A DNA stretch of 64,000 nucleotides from an uncultured Lachnospiraceae bacterium (GTDB lineage: Bacteria > Bacillota > Clostridia > Lachnospirales > Lachnospiraceae). The stretch is taken from NCBI GenBank assembly GCA_947053345.1, contig CAMRSM010000011.1, positions 47,703 through 111,702 on the forward strand, given 5' to 3'. Of the stretch, positions 25,191 through 35,088 are shown one piece after another; the stretch's first letter is position 1, and each line of letters begins with the position of its first letter. Under the pieces are notes generated by a model. It did no database searches. It worked only from the letters and a program-made list of their open reading frames with translations, and was not told where the DNA came from. The position numbers and the translations under genes were made by a program.

Positions 25191-26690
25191 ATGGGTGTGA
25201 CGAAAGCGAATCTGGAACGGGGGGCGGGCATTTTGATGCCGGTCAGCGCATTGCCCGGTCCGTATGGGATTGGTACACTTGGGAAGAGTGCGTATGAGTT
25301 TGCCGATTTTGCGGCGGAGAGCGGATACCGCTATTGGCAGGTACTTCCGGTCGGCCCGACGAGTTTCGGGGACAGTCCGTACCAGTCATTTTCGGCGTTT
25401 GCAGGAAACCCTTACTTCATTGATCTGGAATATCTCATGGAGGAGGGGCTTCTTTTAAAGGAAGAGGCGGACGCACTTGATTTTGGCAGTGATGAGACGG
25501 ATATTGATTATGCCGCGGTATTCCACAATCGTTTTCAGGCTCTGCGGATGGCATTTTCCAGAAGCGGGCACAAAAGAAACAAAGAATATAAAGACTTTCT
25601 TGGCGCGAATGCTTTTTGGATCGACGATTACAGCTTTTATATGGCAGTAAAGTTTCATTTTGAAAACCGTTCTTGGCAGGAATGGGATGAGGACATAAAA
25701 TACCGCAGGAAAGAAGCGGTGAAGAAATACCGGGAACTCTTGGCGGAGGACATAGATTTTTGGAAGTTCTGCCAGTTCAAGTTCCGTGAGCAGTGGAACC
25801 GCCTGAAGTCCTATGTGAATGAAAAGGGCCTGAAGTTTATCGGTGATATTCCGCTGTATGTGGCGATGGACAGCTCGGACGTGTGGGTGCACCGTGATCT
25901 GTTTGAATTGGATGAGGACTGTGAACCGGTTCACATTGCGGGAGTGCCGCCGGACGCATTTTCGGACGACGGCCAGCGCTGGGGGAACCCGCTCTACCGC
26001 TGGGATGTGATGGAAGAGCAGGATTTTGAGTGGTGGTGTGAGCGGATGAAGGCGAACGCCTCCCTATACGATGTAATACGAATCGATCATTTCATCGGCA
26101 TTGTAAATTATTGGTCGATCGCTGCGGACTGTCCGACCGCGATTGACGGCGAGTGGAAAAAAGGTCCCGGGGAAAAACTGATGCGGGCAATCCTTCCGGT
26201 GATTGGGGATGCGGGGATTATTGCGGAAGATCTTGGGGTTCTTACAAAACCGGTGAAAGACCTGATCCGCAAACTTGGTTTTCCGGGCATGAAGATTATT
26301 GAATTTGGTCTGGACTGTGCCCCGGACAATGATTATCTCCCGCACAATTATTCGACGAGCAATACTGTGGCTTATATCGGTACGCATGATAATGAGACGC
26401 TGGCCGGATTTTTGAATGGCTGCAAGAGGGCACAGCTCGCAAAGATCAAGGCATATTTTGGTGCGAGGACGGCAAAAGACCTGGCTGATAAAATCATCCG
26501 CAGCCTCTTTGCTTGTGTCGCGGACGTGGCGATCGTGCAGACACAGGATTTGTTGGGGCTTGACAATGCCGCCCGCACGAACCTTCCGTCGACCGTTGGG
26601 CAAAATTGGCGCTGGCGCGCGACAAAGGAGCAGCTTTCGGGAATCGACACGGCTTATTATAGAGAGCTTTGCAGGATGTATAACCGTTAG
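25191..26690 (+). CDS. malQ: 4-alpha-glucanotransferase (amylomaltase)
   Basis: A 499-residue GH77 enzyme of normal length. It transfers maltodextrin segments between chains and releases glucose in the cytoplasm. Family stretches include GAGILMPVSALPGPYGIGTL at the start, PLYVAMDSSDVW, FSDDGQRWGNPLY and the catalytic-site region VIRIDHFIGI (nucleophile Asp). The acid/base Glu is in IIAEDLG and the third carboxylate in GTHDNET. It is the first gene after the regulated promoter and has a good ribosome binding site. Confidence 0.95.
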   Translation: MGVTKANLERGAGILMPVSALPGPYGIGTLGKSAYEFADFAAESGYRYWQVLPVGPTSFGDSPYQSFSAFAGNPYFIDLEYLMEEGLLLKEEADALDFGSDETDIDYAAVFHNRFQALRMAFSRSGHKRNKEYKDFLGANAFWIDDYSFYMAVKFHFENRSWQEWDEDIKYRRKEAVKKYRELLAEDIDFWKFCQFKFREQWNRLKSYVNEKGLKFIGDIPLYVAMDSSDVWVHRDLFELDEDCEPVHIAGVPPDAFSDDGQRWGNPLYRWDVMEEQDFEWWCERMKANASLYDVIRIDHFIGIVNYWSIAADCPTAIDGEWKKGPGEKLMRAILPVIGDAGIIAEDLGVLTKPVKDLIRKLGFPGMKIIEFGLDCAPDNDYLPHNYSTSNTVAYIGTHDNETLAGFLNGCKRAQLAKIKAYFGARTAKDLADKIIRSLFACVADVAIVQTQDLLGLDNAARTNLPSTVGQNWRWRATKEQLSGIDTAYYRELCRMYNR

Positions 26691-26772
26691 TCCGAGGGAC
26701 CAAAACAGCAGAACCCTGGGAGTGGCGCTGGTGAGGGGGCTGCGGAACTTAAATTATAGAAAGGGGCAAATT

Positions 26773-29118
26773 ATGAAAAACGGTTTTAAGCAAAATGTAG
26801 AAGAAATCCTCCGGATTGATTACGGAAAAGAGGTTAAAACGGCGGATACCATTGAGCTTTACAATGCGGTTTCGAAGGCTGCGATGGTGGTGATCGGCAG
26901 GGACTTCGGACAGAAGGCAAAGACGGCGGAGGGCAAGAAAGCCTGCTATCTTTCCGCAGAGTTTTTGATCGGCCGCATGGTTTACAACAATTTGCTCAAC
27001 TTAGGGCTGTTCAACCAGTTTTCGGAACTGATGTCGGAGAACGGTGTGGATATCCGCGTGTTCGAGGAGATTGAGGACGCGGCGCTCGGAAACGGCGGTC
27101 TTGGCAGGCTTGCTGCGTGCTTCCTCGATTCCGGAGCGACAAACGGCATCACGTTAAACGGTTACGGCATCCGCTACAAATACGGTCTGTTCAAGCAGTA
27201 TTTTGAGGATGGTTTCCAGAAGGAGACGGCGGATGACTGGATGAAGATGGGCGACCCGTGGTCGGAGCGTGCCGACGCGGATACGGTTGTCGTGGAATTC
27301 AAAGGGCAGTCGGTCAAGGCGGTTCCGTATGATTCCCCGGTGATCGGTTACGGCGGGAAAAAGATCAATACGCTGCGCCTGTGGCAGGCGGAGCCGATGG
27401 AGAACTTCCAGTTCGAGCTTTTCAATGACCAGAAATATGACAAGGCGGCGAAAGATAAGGTAGACGCGGACGCAATCTGTGCCGTGCTCTATCCGAACGA
27501 TACGACGGATGCCGGCAAGAAACTGCGCTTAAAACAGCAGTATTTCTTCTCCAGTGCGACGCTGCAGGATGTAATCCGCACTTACAAGGAAAAGTACGGC
27601 GATGATTTCAGCCATTTTTCCGCGGAGTACGCGATCCAGCTCAACGACACGCATCCGACCGTGGCAATCCCGGAATTTATCCGTTTGATGATGGAGAGGG
27701 AAAAAATGACTTTTGCCAAGGCATTGAAGCTTGCAAAGGAGACGTTTGCCTACACGAACCACACGATCATGGCGGAAGCGCTCGAAAAATGGGGCGTGAA
27801 CCTGTTTAAGGCAGTGATCCCAAATGTTTATAAATATGTTGTGATGCTGCAGAAAGCGCTCGTGAAGGAGCTCACTTCCTTCAATGTCCCGGAGAAAGAA
27901 GAACAGCAGTATTATATCATAGACGACGGCCTGATCCACATGGCGCGGATGGCAATCTTCGCGAGCCATTCCACAAACGGCGTGGCTCAGATCCACACCG
28001 ATATCTTAAAGAACGATGCGCTCAAGGAGTGGTACGCGCTGTACCCGGAGCGTTTCAACAACAAGACGAACGGCATCACACAGAGGCGATGGCTGGCACT
28101 TGCCAACATGGAACTGGCTGGCTTTATCACCGATAAGATCGGAAACGGCTGGATCACGAACCTTGACAGTTTAAAGAAGCTTGAGAAATTTAAGGACGAT
28201 AAGGCGGTCATCAAGGAGTTTGGCGAGATCAAACATCTGAAAAAACGCCAGCTGGCAGATTATATCTTTGAGCGTGAAGGTGTGAAGCTTGACCCGGATT
28301 TCATTTTTGATATCCAGGTAAAGCGCCTGCATGAGTACAAGCGCCAGCTGCTCAATGCGTTCTCCATCCTTGATATTTACTTTGGCTTAAAGGACGGCAG
28401 GATCAAAAACTTTAATCCGACCGTATTTATCTTCGGTGCAAAAGCAGCGCCGGGCTATTTCCGCGCGAAGGGCATCATCAAGTATATCAATGAGATTGCG
28501 AAGATGATTGAGGCGGATAGCGAGGTCAACAATAAACTGAAAGTGATCTTCGTGCAGAATTACAATGTCTCCTACGCGGAGAAGCTCACCCCGGCAGCCG
28601 ATGTCTCGGAGCAGATTTCCACGGCGGGCACGGAGGCATCCGGAACCGGCAACATGAAGTTTATGTTAAACGGCGCGGTGACGCTCGGAACCTACGACGG
28701 CGCGAATGTGGAGATCGTCGCGGAGGCGGGCGAGGAGAACAATTACATCTTCGGCGCGAGGGTGGAGGAGATTGAGAAGCTCAAAAAGAATTACAGCCCG
28801 AAGAAGCTTTACAAGGCAAACAAGCGCATCAAGAAGGTAGTGGACACCCTGGTGGACGGCACCTTTGACGACGGCGGCACGGGGATGTTCAAAGAGCTTT
28901 ATGACGCACTGCTTGAAGGTGCAAGCTGGCATAAGCCGGACCATTATTTCCTGCTGCAGGATCTGATCCCGTATATCGAGGCAAAGCTTCGTGTGAACGC
29001 GGATTATTCCGACGCATTTGAGTTCCGCCGGAAGTGCTTCCTCAATACGGCGAATGCCGGGAAGTTTTCGAGTGACCGCACGATACGTGATTACACGAAA
29101 GAAGTGTGGAAGCTGTAA
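26773..29118 (+). CDS. glgP: Glycogen/maltodextrin phosphorylase
   Basis: A 781-residue GT35 enzyme that releases glucose-1-phosphate from alpha-1,4-glucans with pyridoxal phosphate. The PLP-Lys signature is EASGTGNMKFMLNG and is complete; GNGGLGRLAACFLDS and NDTHPTVAIPE are also visible. It may be named malP from its operon position. The start at 26773 follows AAAGGGG. An upstream in-frame extension back to 26416 overlaps malQ and is rejected. Confidence 0.93.
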   Translation: MKNGFKQNVEEILRIDYGKEVKTADTIELYNAVSKAAMVVIGRDFGQKAKTAEGKKACYLSAEFLIGRMVYNNLLNLGLFNQFSELMSENGVDIRVFEEIEDAALGNGGLGRLAACFLDSGATNGITLNGYGIRYKYGLFKQYFEDGFQKETADDWMKMGDPWSERADADTVVVEFKGQSVKAVPYDSPVIGYGGKKINTLRLWQAEPMENFQFELFNDQKYDKAAKDKVDADAICAVLYPNDTTDAGKKLRLKQQYFFSSATLQDVIRTYKEKYGDDFSHFSAEYAIQLNDTHPTVAIPEFIRLMMEREKMTFAKALKLAKETFAYTNHTIMAEALEKWGVNLFKAVIPNVYKYVVMLQKALVKELTSFNVPEKEEQQYYIIDDGLIHMARMAIFASHSTNGVAQIHTDILKNDALKEWYALYPERFNNKTNGITQRRWLALANMELAGFITDKIGNGWITNLDSLKKLEKFKDDKAVIKEFGEIKHLKKRQLADYIFEREGVKLDPDFIFDIQVKRLHEYKRQLLNAFSILDIYFGLKDGRIKNFNPTVFIFGAKAAPGYFRAKGIIKYINEIAKMIEADSEVNNKLKVIFVQNYNVSYAEKLTPAADVSEQISTAGTEASGTGNMKFMLNGAVTLGTYDGANVEIVAEAGEENNYIFGARVEEIEKLKKNYSPKKLYKANKRIKKVVDTLVDGTFDDGGTGMFKELYDALLEGASWHKPDHYFLLQDLIPYIEAKLRVNADYSDAFEFRRKCFLNTANAGKFSSDRTIRDYTKEVWKL

Positions 29119-29261
29119 GTAAATTGTTTTCATAGGCTCTCACGAGGAGGAGGCTGTTGAAAAATAAATGCACCGAAGGGGTGTGAAATGCGGGGAAGCC
29201 TGCGTGGGCAGGATACCCAAAGATTTTGTTTGCCGCATGGGCGGCAGAATGGAGGTTCATT

Positions 29262-30554
29262 ATGAAGAAAAGCAAGAAGGCATTGGCACTGCTCATGGCA
29301 GCAACGATGACGATGGGACTTGCGGCATGCGGTTCCAAGGAGAATGACACAGACGTGACACCGACACCGGGCAATCAGGGAAATCCGGGAAACCAGGGTG
29401 ATTCCGTGGTGCATGGGGAGGACATCACACTCACCGTTTGGGGACCAAGCGAGGACCAGAGCGCGGAGCAGGGCAACTGGCTTCCGACGATGTGCGAGAA
29501 GTTCAATGAGGCACATCCGGAGTGGAACATCACTTTTAAGTACGGTGTGTGCGGCGAGGGTGACGCGGGTGCGATGGTATCGCAGGACCCAACGGCTTCC
29601 GCGGACGTTTACATGTACGCGAATGACCAGATCATGACGCTGATCAACGCGAATGCCGTTGCAAAGCTTGGCGGAACGACGGTAGATGAGATCAAGAAGA
29701 GCAACTCCGAGGCAATCGTAAACTCGGTATCGGTTGACGGCAATATTTACGGGGTACCGTTTACAACAAATACCTGGTTCATGTACTACAATAAGAGCAT
29801 CTTCTCTGAAGAGGATGTTAAGAACCTTGACACAATGGTATCAAAGGGCAAAGTGGCATTCCCGTTGAACAACTCCTGGTATTTTGCTTCGTTCTATGTA
29901 GCAAACGGATGTACGCTGTTCGAGGACGGCTTTAATGAGGCAGCAGGGATTGACTTTGCAGGTGACAAGGCGGTAGCGGTTACGAATTATCTGATCGACC
30001 TTGTAGCAAACCCGAACTTTGTCAATGACGCGGACGGCGCAGGTATGGCAGGTCTCCGCGACGGCAGCATCGGTGCGATGTTCTCCGGTTCCTGGGATTA
30101 CAACAGCGTAAAGGAAGCACTCGGCGACAACTTCGGCGCGGTAGAGCTTCCGACCATCACGATTGACGGCCAGGCAAAGCAGATGAAGGCATTTGCGGGC
30201 TCGAAGGCGATCGGTGTAAACCCGAACTGCAAGAACCAGCAGGCAGCGGTAGCGCTCGCAGCGTTCCTCGGCAGCCCGGAGGCGCAGCAGGCACATTATA
30301 CAAGCAGAAGTGTAGTTCCTTGCAATACCGAGCTTTTAGCACAGGATTCTGTAAAGAATGACGCACTTGTGATCGCACAGAACAACACCTTTGATAACAC
30401 TTCCATCATCCAGCCGTTTGTAAGCGCGATGGGCGTTTACTGGGATGCGGCTGTCAACATGGCAAACGGCATCATCAACGGCGATGTGACCCATGACAAT
30501 GCAGCAGAAATGACAGATAGCATGAATGCAGCGATGAACAATAACGGTCTGTAA
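29262..30554 (+). CDS. malE: Maltodextrin-binding lipoprotein of an ABC transporter
   Basis: A 430-residue solute-binding lipoprotein. The signal peptide ends with the lipobox GLAACG, followed by a Thr/Pro/Gly/Asn linker. The mature domain has the family-1 binding-protein features: ITLTVWGPSEDQ, EGDAGAMVSQDPTASADVY and the hinge region GVPFTTNTWFMYYNKSIF. It delivers maltodextrins to the MalF/MalG permease. No ATPase gene is present; in related Firmicutes a shared MsmX-type ATPase serves this role. The start follows GGAGG. The 143-base leader contains small hairpins, including TGCCGC/GCGGCA near 29231-29246. Confidence 0.9.
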   Translation: MKKSKKALALLMAATMTMGLAACGSKENDTDVTPTPGNQGNPGNQGDSVVHGEDITLTVWGPSEDQSAEQGNWLPTMCEKFNEAHPEWNITFKYGVCGEGDAGAMVSQDPTASADVYMYANDQIMTLINANAVAKLGGTTVDEIKKSNSEAIVNSVSVDGNIYGVPFTTNTWFMYYNKSIFSEEDVKNLDTMVSKGKVAFPLNNSWYFASFYVANGCTLFEDGFNEAAGIDFAGDKAVAVTNYLIDLVANPNFVNDADGAGMAGLRDGSIGAMFSGSWDYNSVKEALGDNFGAVELPTITIDGQAKQMKAFAGSKAIGVNPNCKNQQAAVALAAFLGSPEAQQAHYTSRSVVPCNTELLAQDSVKNDALVIAQNNTFDNTSIIQPFVSAMGVYWDAAVNMANGIINGDVTHDNAAEMTDSMNAAMNNNGL

Positions 30555-30566
30555 TTTAAATTACAG
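30549..30566. repeat. Perfect 18-base palindrome over the malE stop codon
   Basis: CTGTAATTTAAATTACAG is self-complementary and contains the malE TAA. It could bind a dimeric regulator or form a cruciform or RNA hairpin. Confidence 0.6.
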
Positions 30567-30571
30567 AGGTA

Positions 30572-30608
30572 CAGGAAAGGGGCTGCGTGCGCAGCCCCTT
30601 TCCTGTTT
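30572..30608 (+). terminator. Hairpin between malE and malF, likely partial terminator
   Basis: A GC-rich stem CAGGAAAGGGGCTGC / GCAGCCCCTTTCCTG (30572-30605) is followed by a short TTTAT. Partial termination here would make more binding protein than permease, as commonly seen in such operons. Confidence 0.75.
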
Positions 30609-30676
30609 ATATCATTAAAAATTGCACATAATAGGTTTGTAGGACGAAAAAGGGACACTGGAATGGAGGTTTTATC

Positions 30677-32092
30677 GTGAGCAATGAGGTTGCAGAACCA
30701 AAAAAGAAAAAGTCGAAAAAGACTGCATTTGATACTCCATACACCGTAAAAAACGCCATACAAAGGGGCGGCATGACCACGAAACTTTCCATGCCGGTGA
30801 TGGGGTTTGGCAATCTGGCGCACAGGCAGATTGCGAAGGGAATCATATTCCTCGCCGTCGAGGTGGCATATCTCTGGTTTATGATCACCCGGGGGATTCA
30901 TTGCATCGCCATGCTGCCGTCGCTCGGATGGCTGGAACAGGAAGAGGTCTGGAATGAGGCGAAGGGCATTTATGAGTACACGGCAGGCCATAATTCCATT
31001 ATCATCCTGCTCTATGGTGTGGCTTCCATCTTTATTACCATTGGGTTTGTTATCATGTGGCGCGGTACATTGAAGAGTGCATATAAGGTGGAGTGCCTTG
31101 CCCGCGAGGGGAAACATATCAACAGCTTTAAGGATGACATAGCGGATCTGTTTGACGGAAACCTGCACCGCAGCCTGATGACACTGCCGATCCTCGGCAT
31201 CGTTATTTTTACGATCCTGCCATTGGTGTTCATGATCTTGATGGCATTTACCAACTATTCGAAGGAAACCTCCTCGGAGGCAGCGCATCTTGTGCTTTTT
31301 GACTGGGTGGGCTTAAAGAACTTTGGCACGGCGTTAAGCACGGATAATTCGATCGGACAGAACTTCTGGTCGGTGCTCGGCTGGACGATTGTGTGGGCGA
31401 TTTTTGCGACATTTACGAACTATATCCTGGGCATGATTCTGGCGATGGTCATCAACCGTAAGGATACGAAAGCAAAGGGCTTCTGGCGTTTCTGCTTCGT
31501 TCTCTCGGTTGCCGTGCCGCAGTTTGTGTCCTTGTTGATCATGAGGACGATGCTCCAGCCGGAGGGCGCGGTGAATATCCTTTTGCGCAATCTCGGTATT
31601 CTGGAAGCGGGGCAGAGCCTGCCGTTCTTCACGAAGCCGATCTGGGCGCGTGTGACGGTTATCGTCATCAATATCTGGGTCGGCATCCCGTTCACGATGC
31701 TGCAGACGACGGGTATCCTGAAAAATATCCCGGCGGAATTATACGAGTCGGCAAAGGTGGACGGTGCAAACGCGTTTGTCACATTTTTTAAGATCACACT
31801 GCCGTATATGCTGTTTGTGACAACACCGTACCTGATCACGACCTTTACCGGCAATATCAATAACTTTAATATTATTTACCTGCTTTCGGGCGGCGGCCCT
31901 ACGATCAATCCGGGCGATACGGCGGGCAAGACGGACCTTCTGGTCACGTGGCTGTATAAGCTGACCGTTGATAAGCAGTATTACAATATCGGCGCGGTCA
32001 TCGGTATTTTGACCTTCGTCGTATTGGCGATCATTTCCCTGGTGACCTACCGGAATACCGGCTCTTATAAGAATGAGGAGGAATTCCAATAA
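30677..32092 (+). CDS. malF: Maltodextrin ABC permease, MalF-type
   Basis: A 471-residue inner-membrane subunit. After ~90 N-terminal residues, several hydrophobic segments follow. The conserved EAA loop that contacts the ATPase reads ELYESAKVDGANAFVTFFKI. The GTG start at 30677 follows GGAGG. The protein is longer than a minimal permease because of extra N-terminal membrane segments, as usual for MalF. It overlaps malG by one base (TAATG), so both are coupled. Confidence 0.9.
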   Translation: MSNEVAEPKKKKSKKTAFDTPYTVKNAIQRGGMTTKLSMPVMGFGNLAHRQIAKGIIFLAVEVAYLWFMITRGIHCIAMLPSLGWLEQEEVWNEAKGIYEYTAGHNSIIILLYGVASIFITIGFVIMWRGTLKSAYKVECLAREGKHINSFKDDIADLFDGNLHRSLMTLPILGIVIFTILPLVFMILMAFTNYSKETSSEAAHLVLFDWVGLKNFGTALSTDNSIGQNFWSVLGWTIVWAIFATFTNYILGMILAMVINRKDTKAKGFWRFCFVLSVAVPQFVSLLIMRTMLQPEGAVNILLRNLGILEAGQSLPFFTKPIWARVTVIVINIWVGIPFTMLQTTGILKNIPAELYESAKVDGANAFVTFFKITLPYMLFVTTPYLITTFTGNINNFNIIYLLSGGGPTINPGDTAGKTDLLVTWLYKLTVDKQYYNIGAVIGILTFVVLAIISLVTYRNTGSYKNEEEFQ

Positions 32093-32961
32093 TGAAAAAA
32101 CAGACGACATCATACAAGGCAAAGAAAAGGACAGTCAATATTCTGATCCATGTGCTTTTGGCGGTTTTGGCAGTCATCTGGATTTTCCCGATTACGTGGG
32201 TCGTGATGATCAGCTTCCGTGCGGAGAAAGGTTCGTACACCTCCTCCTTCCTGCCAAAGAGTTTTACGCTTGACAATTACAAGAAACTTTTTACGGATAC
32301 CTCGATTTTAAATTTCCCGAAGATGTTTATGAACACGCTGATCATCGCAATCTTTGTGTGCATCATCTCGACACTGTTTGTGCTCGCGGTTTCTTACTGT
32401 ATGTCAAGGCTGCGCTTTAAGATGCGCAAGAAATATATGAATATCGCCATGATCTTAGGGCTGTTCCCGGGGTTTATGTCGATGATCGCGGTGTACTATA
32501 TTTTGAAGGCGGTCGGTCTGTCGGAAGGCTCGATGGTGCGCGTGGCACTGATCATGGTATATTCGGCGGGTTCGGGGCTTGGGTTCTACATCGCGAAGGG
32601 ATTCTTTGACACGATTCCGAAAGCGCTTGATGAGGCGGCATTTCTTGACGGTGCAACGAAATTCCAGGTGTTTACCAAGGTGACGATTCCGCTCAGTAAG
32701 CCGATAATCGTCTATACGGTGCTGACATCGTTTTTGGGACCGTGGCTGGATTTCATTTTTGCGAAGGTCATCTGCCGCGCAAATGCTGATTACTATACGG
32801 TGGCAATCGGGTTGTGGAGAATGCTTGAGAAGGAGTATATTGATAACTGGTATACTTGCTTTGCGGCGGGTGCGGTGTGCATTTCCATCCCGATCGCGAT
32901 ATTGTTTATCTATATGCAGCGGTATTATGTGGAAGGTCTGACTGGAGCAGTGAAGGGCTAA
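32092..32961 (+). CDS. malG: Maltodextrin ABC permease, MalG-type
   Basis: A 289-residue second permease subunit with about six membrane segments. Its EAA loop reads ALDEAAFLDGATKFQVFTKV. Its C-terminal IYMQRYYVEGLTGAVKG is typical for MalG. Expression is coupled to malF by start/stop overlap. Hairpins begin two bases after its stop codon. Confidence 0.9.
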   Translation: MKKQTTSYKAKKRTVNILIHVLLAVLAVIWIFPITWVVMISFRAEKGSYTSSFLPKSFTLDNYKKLFTDTSILNFPKMFMNTLIIAIFVCIISTLFVLAVSYCMSRLRFKMRKKYMNIAMILGLFPGFMSMIAVYYILKAVGLSEGSMVRVALIMVYSAGSGLGFYIAKGFFDTIPKALDEAAFLDGATKFQVFTKVTIPLSKPIIVYTVLTSFLGPWLDFIFAKVICRANADYYTVAIGLWRMLEKEYIDNWYTCFAAGAVCISIPIAILFIYMQRYYVEGLTGAVKG

Positions 32962-32962
32962 A

Positions 32963-33015
32963 ATGTAAAAGGGGCGGGAGATTCCGTGAGGTTTGGGGCG
33001 TGACCCTTTTTACAT
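32963..33015 (+). terminator. Hairpin after malG
   Basis: ATGTAAAAGGGG (32963-32974) can pair with CCCTTTTTACAT (33004-33015) with a small bulge. It starts right after the malG stop. No T-run follows beyond the stem, so termination efficiency is uncertain. Confidence 0.5.
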
Positions 33016-33016
33016 C

Positions 33017-33061
33017 GAAGCTTCGAAAATGAACCGTTTGGAGGTTCATTTTCGAAGCTTC
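33017..33061. repeat. Perfect 19-base inverted repeat before the amylase gene
   Basis: GAAGCTTCGAAAATGAACC (33017-33035) and its exact reverse complement (33043-33061) flank a 7-base loop. No T-run follows. The arms include CGAAGCTTCG, itself a palindrome. The rest of the 448-base gap before the amylase has no convincing gene. Confidence 0.7.
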
Positions 33062-33409
33062 CGGTTGCCGGCGATGGCTGGGAGGCGTGCGTGTGGAGGT
33101 CGGTCGCTTGCAAGGAGCGGACATTCTGCGTGTGAGTTTTGGCCGTCGTCGGCCGCCGGATGCTTTGCGCTTGGAAGTTGGTCACTGGCGCAGGATATTT
33201 GCCCTGCGGCTGGAGTTGGTGTGATACGGTTTTACGGGGTGCTGGGAATGAAGTTGATGTAACGTGGGATGTTTGTGGTGTTTACGGCAGGGGTTCCATC
33301 ATTGAGGCTTTGTTTCCGGTTCTTTTTATTTTGGGTAAAGGGCAGTCAATTTTGGATGAGAGCTGTACTTCACCAATTGGTGCTGTTTGCGGCGGAATGT
33401 GAGGGATTT

Positions 33410-35029
33410 ATGAAGAAATTTTGGTTTGGCAGGCGGGCTGCGGCGATTGCACTCGCGGCGGTGATGGCATGCGGAAGTTTTTTTGCGGCGGGCTGCGGGA
33501 AGGATAAAAACAAGGTTGACTATAGCGATGTAAATTTGGTTGACGATAATTACCGCACATATTACGAGATTTTTGTTTATTCGTTCTGTGATAGTGACGG
33601 GGATGGGATCGGTGACCTGCAGGGTGTGATTTCCAAGCTTGACTACATAGCAGAGCTTGGGTTTACCGGGATCTGGTTCATGCCGCTGATGCAGTCCACA
33701 ACGTACCACAAATACGATACGGTGGATTATTACAGCATTGATGAGGAATATGGGACGATCGAAGATTTCAAGCAACTTTTGGCGGAGTGTGATGAGAGAG
33801 GGATCAAGGTGATCATAGACCTTGCCATCAACCATACATCGAGTGAGCATAAATGGTTCCGCGAGATGTATGATTATGTCAGCGGTTTAAAGGCGGGGGA
33901 GGAAGCGGACGCTTTGGTCTGCCCGTATGTGAATTATTATAATATCGAAAAAGGAAAATACGGGACATCGAGCTGGCACCGGATTGGCAGTTCGGATTAT
34001 GGGTATGAGGGCTCGTTTTGGAGCGGTATGCCGGACATGAATCTTGCAAATGAGGATTTGCGCGGGGAACTTGAGGATGTCATGAAATATTGGCTGGATC
34101 TGGGTGTAGACGGGTTCCGCATCGACGCGGCGAAGGAGTTTTTCAGCGGCGCGAAATCGAAAAATATTGAGGTGCTGAATTGGCTGACAGACTACTGCAA
34201 ATCCGTGAAGGAGGACGCATACCTTGTAGCGGAAGTATGGGAGGGATTCTCGTCCTACACGCAGTATTACGAGAGCGGGATTGACAGCATATTCGGCTTT
34301 GCACTCGCCGATTCGAGCGGGAAGATCGCAAAGACCATCAATGCGCAGCCGGGTTCCGGTGCGGGACGTTCGCTTGCCGATGCGATGGTGCAGGTGCAGG
34401 ATACGATCCAAAAATATAATCCGGATGCGATCGACGCGCCGTTTCTAAATAACCATGATATTGCCCGCTCCACCGGGTATTTCAGCGGGAACGAGGCGCG
34501 CATTAAGATGGCATCCGCGGTCAACCTGATGTTTTCCGGGAATGCATTCGTGTATTACGGTGAGGAAATCGGCATGAGCGGCAGCGGTAAGGACGAGAAC
34601 AAGCGCCTGCCAATGTACTGGTCGGCGACCGACGGGACGGGCATGACGGACGGACCGGCAGATGCTGACCGGATCGAGTCGAAATTTGCCCCGGTGGATG
34701 AGCAGCAGAAGGATGAGAATTCCATCTACGGCTGTATGCGGCGCGCGATCTGGCTGCGCAACGCGAATCCGGAACTGATCCGCGGGCATGTGGCGGTCAT
34801 GGAGGAGATTGAGGACGGAGATATCTGTGCGGTTTCAAAGACCTGGGAGGAAGGCACCGTCTATGTGCTGATGAACCTGAATGAGACGGAAGAGAAGGTG
34901 ATCACCGTGCCGAAGGATGTATATGGCTATAGCGGGTTGCGCGGGGATTACAGTGTGGACGGCAGCAGGGTGAAGCTGAAAGGCGAAACGTTGACACTGC
35001 CGCCGTATAGTATCGCGGTGCTGAAATAA
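33410..35029 (+). CDS. Cell-surface alpha-amylase lipoprotein (GH13)
   Basis: A 539-residue lipoprotein. The start at 33410 gives a signal peptide ending in the lipobox FFAAGC. The GH13 signatures are present: VIIDLAINHTSSEH, DGFRIDAAKE (nucleophile Asp), YLVAEVW (acid/base Glu) and FLNNHD (third Asp). It cleaves starch or glycogen outside the cell into maltodextrins for the MalEFG importer. An upstream in-frame start at 33269 lacks a signal peptide at the N-terminus and a ribosome binding site. It may be co-transcribed with malG or have its own promoter in the 448-base gap. Confidence 0.92.
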   Translation: MKKFWFGRRAAAIALAAVMACGSFFAAGCGKDKNKVDYSDVNLVDDNYRTYYEIFVYSFCDSDGDGIGDLQGVISKLDYIAELGFTGIWFMPLMQSTTYHKYDTVDYYSIDEEYGTIEDFKQLLAECDERGIKVIIDLAINHTSSEHKWFREMYDYVSGLKAGEEADALVCPYVNYYNIEKGKYGTSSWHRIGSSDYGYEGSFWSGMPDMNLANEDLRGELEDVMKYWLDLGVDGFRIDAAKEFFSGAKSKNIEVLNWLTDYCKSVKEDAYLVAEVWEGFSSYTQYYESGIDSIFGFALADSSGKIAKTINAQPGSGAGRSLADAMVQVQDTIQKYNPDAIDAPFLNNHDIARSTGYFSGNEARIKMASAVNLMFSGNAFVYYGEEIGMSGSGKDENKRLPMYWSATDGTGMTDGPADADRIESKFAPVDEQQKDENSIYGCMRRAIWLRNANPELIRGHVAVMEEIEDGDICAVSKTWEEGTVYVLMNLNETEEKVITVPKDVYGYSGLRGDYSVDGSRVKLKGETLTLPPYSIAVLK

Positions 35030-35088
35030 GCCAGGCTATACTACGTTTGCAGATGTCGGGCAGGTTTGCATTTATTGGAGGAAGAATA

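Noticed and set aside
26416..26772. In-frame extension of the phosphorylase into malQ
   Set aside because: malQ is intact to 26690; the phosphorylase family start fits ATG 26773 with AAAGGGG upstream.
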